This document shows positions 6,108 through 8,378 of a stretch of DNA of 8,378 nucleotides, in pieces (positions within the stretch are counted from its first letter, which is position 1; every line of letters starts with the position of its first letter). Location: contig JAJFIG010000453.1 in the NCBI GenBank assembly GCA_021775195.1, forward strand, positions 1 through 8,378, written 5' to 3'. Origin of the DNA: Rhodospirillales bacterium. Lineage in GTDB: Bacteria; Pseudomonadota; Alphaproteobacteria; Rhodospirillales; 2-02-FULL-58-16. The notes under the pieces are model-generated. The model worked only from the letters and a program-made list of their open reading frames with translations. It was not told where the DNA came from and made no database searches. The position numbers were made by a program, and so were the translations under genes.

Positions 6108-6749
6108 ATGCGGCGCTACATCGATGTGACCCTGCCCTACAACCGCGACATTCCAGCTTGGCCGGGCGAACCCAAGCCGGAGATCTCACGCCTCAAGAGC
6201 ATGGACCGCGGCGACGACGCCAACGTCACCCATATCGACGCCGCGGTTCACTACGGGACCCATGTCGACGCGCCAGTGCACTTCATCGACGGAGCGGCGG
6301 GAATCGATTCTATTCCAACCGAGGTCCTGATCGGGCCGGTGACGGTGGTCGGCCTTCCCGACGCCGACATCATCGACGCCGCGGTGCTGGCAACATCGCC
6401 GCTGCCCGCCGGCTGCGAGCGCGTGCTCTTCAAACCCCGCAACTCGGGCCTTTGGGCCGAGCCGGATCACCCCTTTGACCGCGGTTACGTGGCGATCGCC
6501 CCCGACGCCGCCGAAGCCTTGGTCGCCGCCGGGGTGCGCCTGGTTGGAGTTGATTACCTGTCCGTTGAGCCTTTCGAGTCCGAGGACTTCGCGACCCATC
6601 GCCTGTTGCTCGGTGCCGAGGTGGTCATCGTCGAGGGACTCGACCTCAGGGCAGCCGAGCCGGGTTCCTACGAGATGGCATGCCTGCCGATGAAGCTGGC
6701 GGGTGCCGACGGGGCGCCGGCCCGCGTAGTGCTTTGGACGGACGGTTAG
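6108..6749 (+). CDS. Cyclase-family (arylformamidase-fold) metal-dependent hydrolase
   Basis: 213 residues, the usual length for the cyclase family (PF04199), which includes kynurenine formamidase KynB and isatin hydrolase. It carries the family signature HYGTHVDAPVHF at 48-59, giving metal ligands His48, His52 and Asp54 plus His58. Later conserved blocks are LVGVDYLSVEP (145-155), DFATHRLLL (160-168), VEGLDL (175-180) and a C-terminal LPMKLAGADGAPARVV. Known members hydrolyse amide or cyclic amide/imide bonds with Mn or Zn; the true substrate here is unknown. There is no tryptophan-degradation gene nearby, so KynB function is unlikely. Between a radical SAM enzyme and a CMP-sugar synthetase, removing a formyl or other acyl group from an amino sugar, or opening a lactone or lactam, is a possible role (inference). 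It begins 25 bases after the previous stop and ends three bases before the next start. Confidence 0.85.
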   Translation: MRRYIDVTLPYNRDIPAWPGEPKPEISRLKSMDRGDDANVTHIDAAVHYGTHVDAPVHFIDGAAGIDSIPTEVLIGPVTVVGLPDADIIDAAVLATSPLPAGCERVLFKPRNSGLWAEPDHPFDRGYVAIAPDAAEALVAAGVRLVGVDYLSVEPFESEDFATHRLLLGAEVVIVEGLDLRAAEPGSYEMACLPMKLAGADGAPARVVLWTDG

Positions 6750-6752
6750 GCT

Positions 6753-7514
6753 ATGACAAACCCCTCAAAATGCGTTGCCGTCATCCCCGCGCGCATGGGC
6801 TCATCGCGATTTCCGGGGAAACCCCTGGCGCTGCTCCTGGGCCGGCCGATGATCGAGCACGTCTATAAGCGCACCCAACTGAGCGAGGCCCTCGACGACG
6901 TCTACGTGGCCACCTGCGACGGCGAGATACGCGACGCCGTGGAGGCCTTCGGCGGCAAGGCGATCATGACCGCCGCGACCCACGAGCGTGCCAGCGACCG
7001 GGTCGCCGAGGCAGTCGCCGCGATCGACGCCGACGTCGTCGTGATGGTCCAAGGCGACGAACCGATGGTGGTCCCGATGATGATCGACGAGAGCACCGCC
7101 CCCATGCAGGACGACGCCACGCTCCGCTGCGTCAACCTGACCAAGCGGATCGACGACGAGGCCGCGTACCGTGACCCCAACACGATCAAGGTCGTAATGG
7201 CGGCCAGCAGCGACGCGCTCTTCATGTCGCGCCAACCGATCCCGACGGCGCCCAACGGGGAATTCCAGTCGATCGCGGCCTACAAACAGGTCTGTATCAT
7301 CCCGTTCCGCCGCGACGCGCTGCTCCTCTTCGCGGATCTCGCGCCGACACCCCTGGAGATCGCCGAATCCGTCGACATGATGCGGTTCCTCGAGCACGGC
7401 GTCCCCGTCCGGATGATCGAGACCCGCTACGACAGCCAGGCCGTCGATACCGCCGAGGACCTGGCTCGGGTCGAGGCCCTGATGGCCGACGATCCTTACC
7501 GCGACCGCTACTGA
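6753..7514 (+). CDS. Divergent KdsB-like CMP-ulosonate cytidylyltransferase
   Basis: 253 residues, close to the length of 3-deoxy-manno-octulosonate cytidylyltransferase (KdsB, about 248). Conserved KdsB features are VIPARMGSSRFPGKPLA at 10-26, MVQGDEP at 98-104 with metal Asp102, DPNTIKVV at 141-148, LFMSRQPIP at 156-164, and VDTAEDL at 231-237 with the second metal Asp232. Two blocks that are nearly invariant in true KdsB differ: the HQSGTxR segment reads HERASDR (77-83), and RHxGIYxYR reads YKQVCIIPFR (177-186). The EQLR block is likewise changed, to DMMR (208-211). These blocks line the sugar pocket in KdsB, so the enzyme may activate a different acid sugar than ordinary Kdo. The housekeeping kdsB should be elsewhere in the genome. 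Only a weak TTAGG precedes the start and the gap to the previous gene is three bases, so coupled translation is likely. Confidence 0.85.
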   Translation: MTNPSKCVAVIPARMGSSRFPGKPLALLLGRPMIEHVYKRTQLSEALDDVYVATCDGEIRDAVEAFGGKAIMTAATHERASDRVAEAVAAIDADVVVMVQGDEPMVVPMMIDESTAPMQDDATLRCVNLTKRIDDEAAYRDPNTIKVVMAASSDALFMSRQPIPTAPNGEFQSIAAYKQVCIIPFRRDALLLFADLAPTPLEIAESVDMMRFLEHGVPVRMIETRYDSQAVDTAEDLARVEALMADDPYRDRY

Positions 7515-7534
7515 CCCGACCCCCGAAAACCACC

Positions 7535-7540
7535 GAGAAG
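7535..7540 (+). promoter_or_regulatory. Ribosome binding site GAGAAG for the hydroxyacid dehydrogenase
   Basis: GAGAAG lies eight bases before the GTG at 7549. There is no in-frame ATG before the conserved N-terminus, so this supports the GTG start. The 34-base spacer around it shows nothing else. Confidence 0.45.
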
Positions 7541-7548
7541 TTCGCCCC

Positions 7549-8378
7549 GTGCCCTACAAGGTCCTCGTCACCGCGCCCTACATTCTGCCTGTCCTCGACC
7601 GCTTCAACGACTTCTTCGCCGACAATGACATCGCCGTCGTGGCAGCGGAGGTCAAAGAGCGACTCGAAGAGGATGCGCTGTTATCACTCGTCGGCGACAT
7701 CGAAGGCATAGTCTGCGGCGACGACCGGATAACAGCCCGGGTCATGGACGCGGCTCCGAACCTGAAGGTCATCGCCAAATGGGGGACCGGCATAGATTCA
7801 ATCGATTCGGAAGCTGCGGCGGCCCGTGGCATCCGCGTCTGCCGGACTCTTGACGCCTTCACAGAGCCGGTGACCGACAGTGCCATGGGCTACATCCTGT
7901 GCTTCGCCCGCCGCCTGCCGTGGATGGACCGGCAGATGAAGGATGGAATCTGGGACAAAATCCCGGGGCGGGCGTTGAACGAATCCACCATCGGCGTCGT
8001 CGGGGTCGGCGCCACCGGCAGCGGCGTGCTGCGCCGGGCCCGCGCCTTCGGCGCCCAACTCCTGGGCAACGACATCCGCGACATCCATCCTGGCCACGTC
8101 CGCGCCTTGGAGGTCGAGATGGTATCGCTACCGGAGCTCTTGGAACGCTCCGACTTCGTCAGCGTGCACTGCGACCTCAACCCCACGTCCCATCACCTGA
8201 TGAGCGGGCCCGAGTTCAAGATGATGAAAGACTCCGCGGTCATGCTCAACCTTGCCCGCGGCCCGATAGTCGACGAAAAGGCCCTGGTCGCGGCCCTCGA
8301 AGCGGGTGAGATCGCCGGCGCCGCCCTCGACGTCTTCGAGGCCGAACCACTCCCCGCCGACAGCCCGTTGCGGACCAT
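7549..8378 (+). CDS. D-2-hydroxyacid dehydrogenase (phosphoglycerate dehydrogenase-like), 3' end missing
   Basis: The frame from GTG 7549 stays open to the window edge, giving 276 residues; full-length relatives have about 310-330. The N-terminal substrate lobe begins PYKVLVTAPYILP and includes VIAKWGTGIDSID (74-86). The NAD-binding Rossmann domain has GVVGVGATG at 149-157 (GxGxxG) and Asp175 at the end of the second strand, which favours NAD over NADP. Catalytic Arg237 (LARGP) and Glu266 (ALDVFEAEP) are present; the catalytic His, expected some 18-20 residues further on, falls outside. Such enzymes interconvert 2-keto acids and D-2-hydroxy acids (3-phosphoglycerate, lactate, glycerate, phosphonopyruvate and others). 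SerA-type serine synthesis is possible, but the operon setting suggests making or using a hydroxy acid for a glycan substituent. The early part (about 7670-7810) has more ATA, TTA and TCA codons than its neighbours, a mild oddity. The GTG start was chosen because no in-frame ATG is available upstream. Confidence 0.85.
   Translation, partial: MPYKVLVTAPYILPVLDRFNDFFADNDIAVVAAEVKERLEEDALLSLVGDIEGIVCGDDRITARVMDAAPNLKVIAKWGTGIDSIDSEAAAARGIRVCRTLDAFTEPVTDSAMGYILCFARRLPWMDRQMKDGIWDKIPGRALNESTIGVVGVGATGSGVLRRARAFGAQLLGNDIRDIHPGHVRALEVEMVSLPELLERSDFVSVHCDLNPTSHHLMSGPEFKMMKDSAVMLNLARGPIVDEKALVAALEAGEIAGAALDVFEAEPLPADSPLRT

Overview
This GC-rich window comes from a Gram-negative bacterium. I favour an alphaproteobacterium, perhaps Rhodospirillales-like, but this rests on codon use and gene content, not a marker gene. 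Everything real lies on the + strand in one tightly packed array. The longest gap between genes is about 42 bases, several junctions are 4-base ATGA overlaps, and I see no internal promoter or convincing terminator. It reads as the middle of one long operon for making and attaching acidic 9-carbon sugars (nonulosonic acids, probably legionaminic-type), such as those on flagellins or surface glycans.

Left part (1-3220), building the sugar nucleotide: the C-terminal end of a NeuD/PglD/LegH-type hexapeptide-repeat acyltransferase (1-264); a PtmE-like nucleotidyltransferase with an N-terminal CBS pair (261-1316), the type that makes GDP-glucosamine in the GDP-linked legionaminic acid route; a 394-residue protein I cannot name (1326-2510), with HP and HNS-x-S motifs that suggest a GT-B-fold sugar or polymer transferase; and an acylneuraminate cytidylyltransferase (NeuA/LegF type, 2507-3220) interrupted by an in-frame TAA at codon 86. 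The synthase, epimerase, dehydratase and aminotransferase of the pathway are not in the window and may lie upstream.

Middle (3224-4475), attachment: a 54-residue charged protein of unknown function, then a compact stand-alone MAF/DUF115-domain protein, the family of motility accessory factors that transfer nonulosonic acids to flagellin.

Right part (4518-8378), an unusual modification block: a cobalamin-binding-type radical SAM enzyme, a cyclase/arylformamidase-fold metal hydrolase, a divergent KdsB-like CMP-ulosonate synthetase, and the start of a D-2-hydroxyacid dehydrogenase that runs off the right edge. Together these suggest that a second CMP-activated acid sugar, or an unusual substituent on one, is made here. 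The chemistry is inferred from families and neighbourhood only.

Main points for a second look: the in-frame ochre codon in the LegF-like gene, the coexistence of two different CMP-ulosonate synthetase families, and the radical SAM / cyclase / KdsB-like / hydroxyacid dehydrogenase block.
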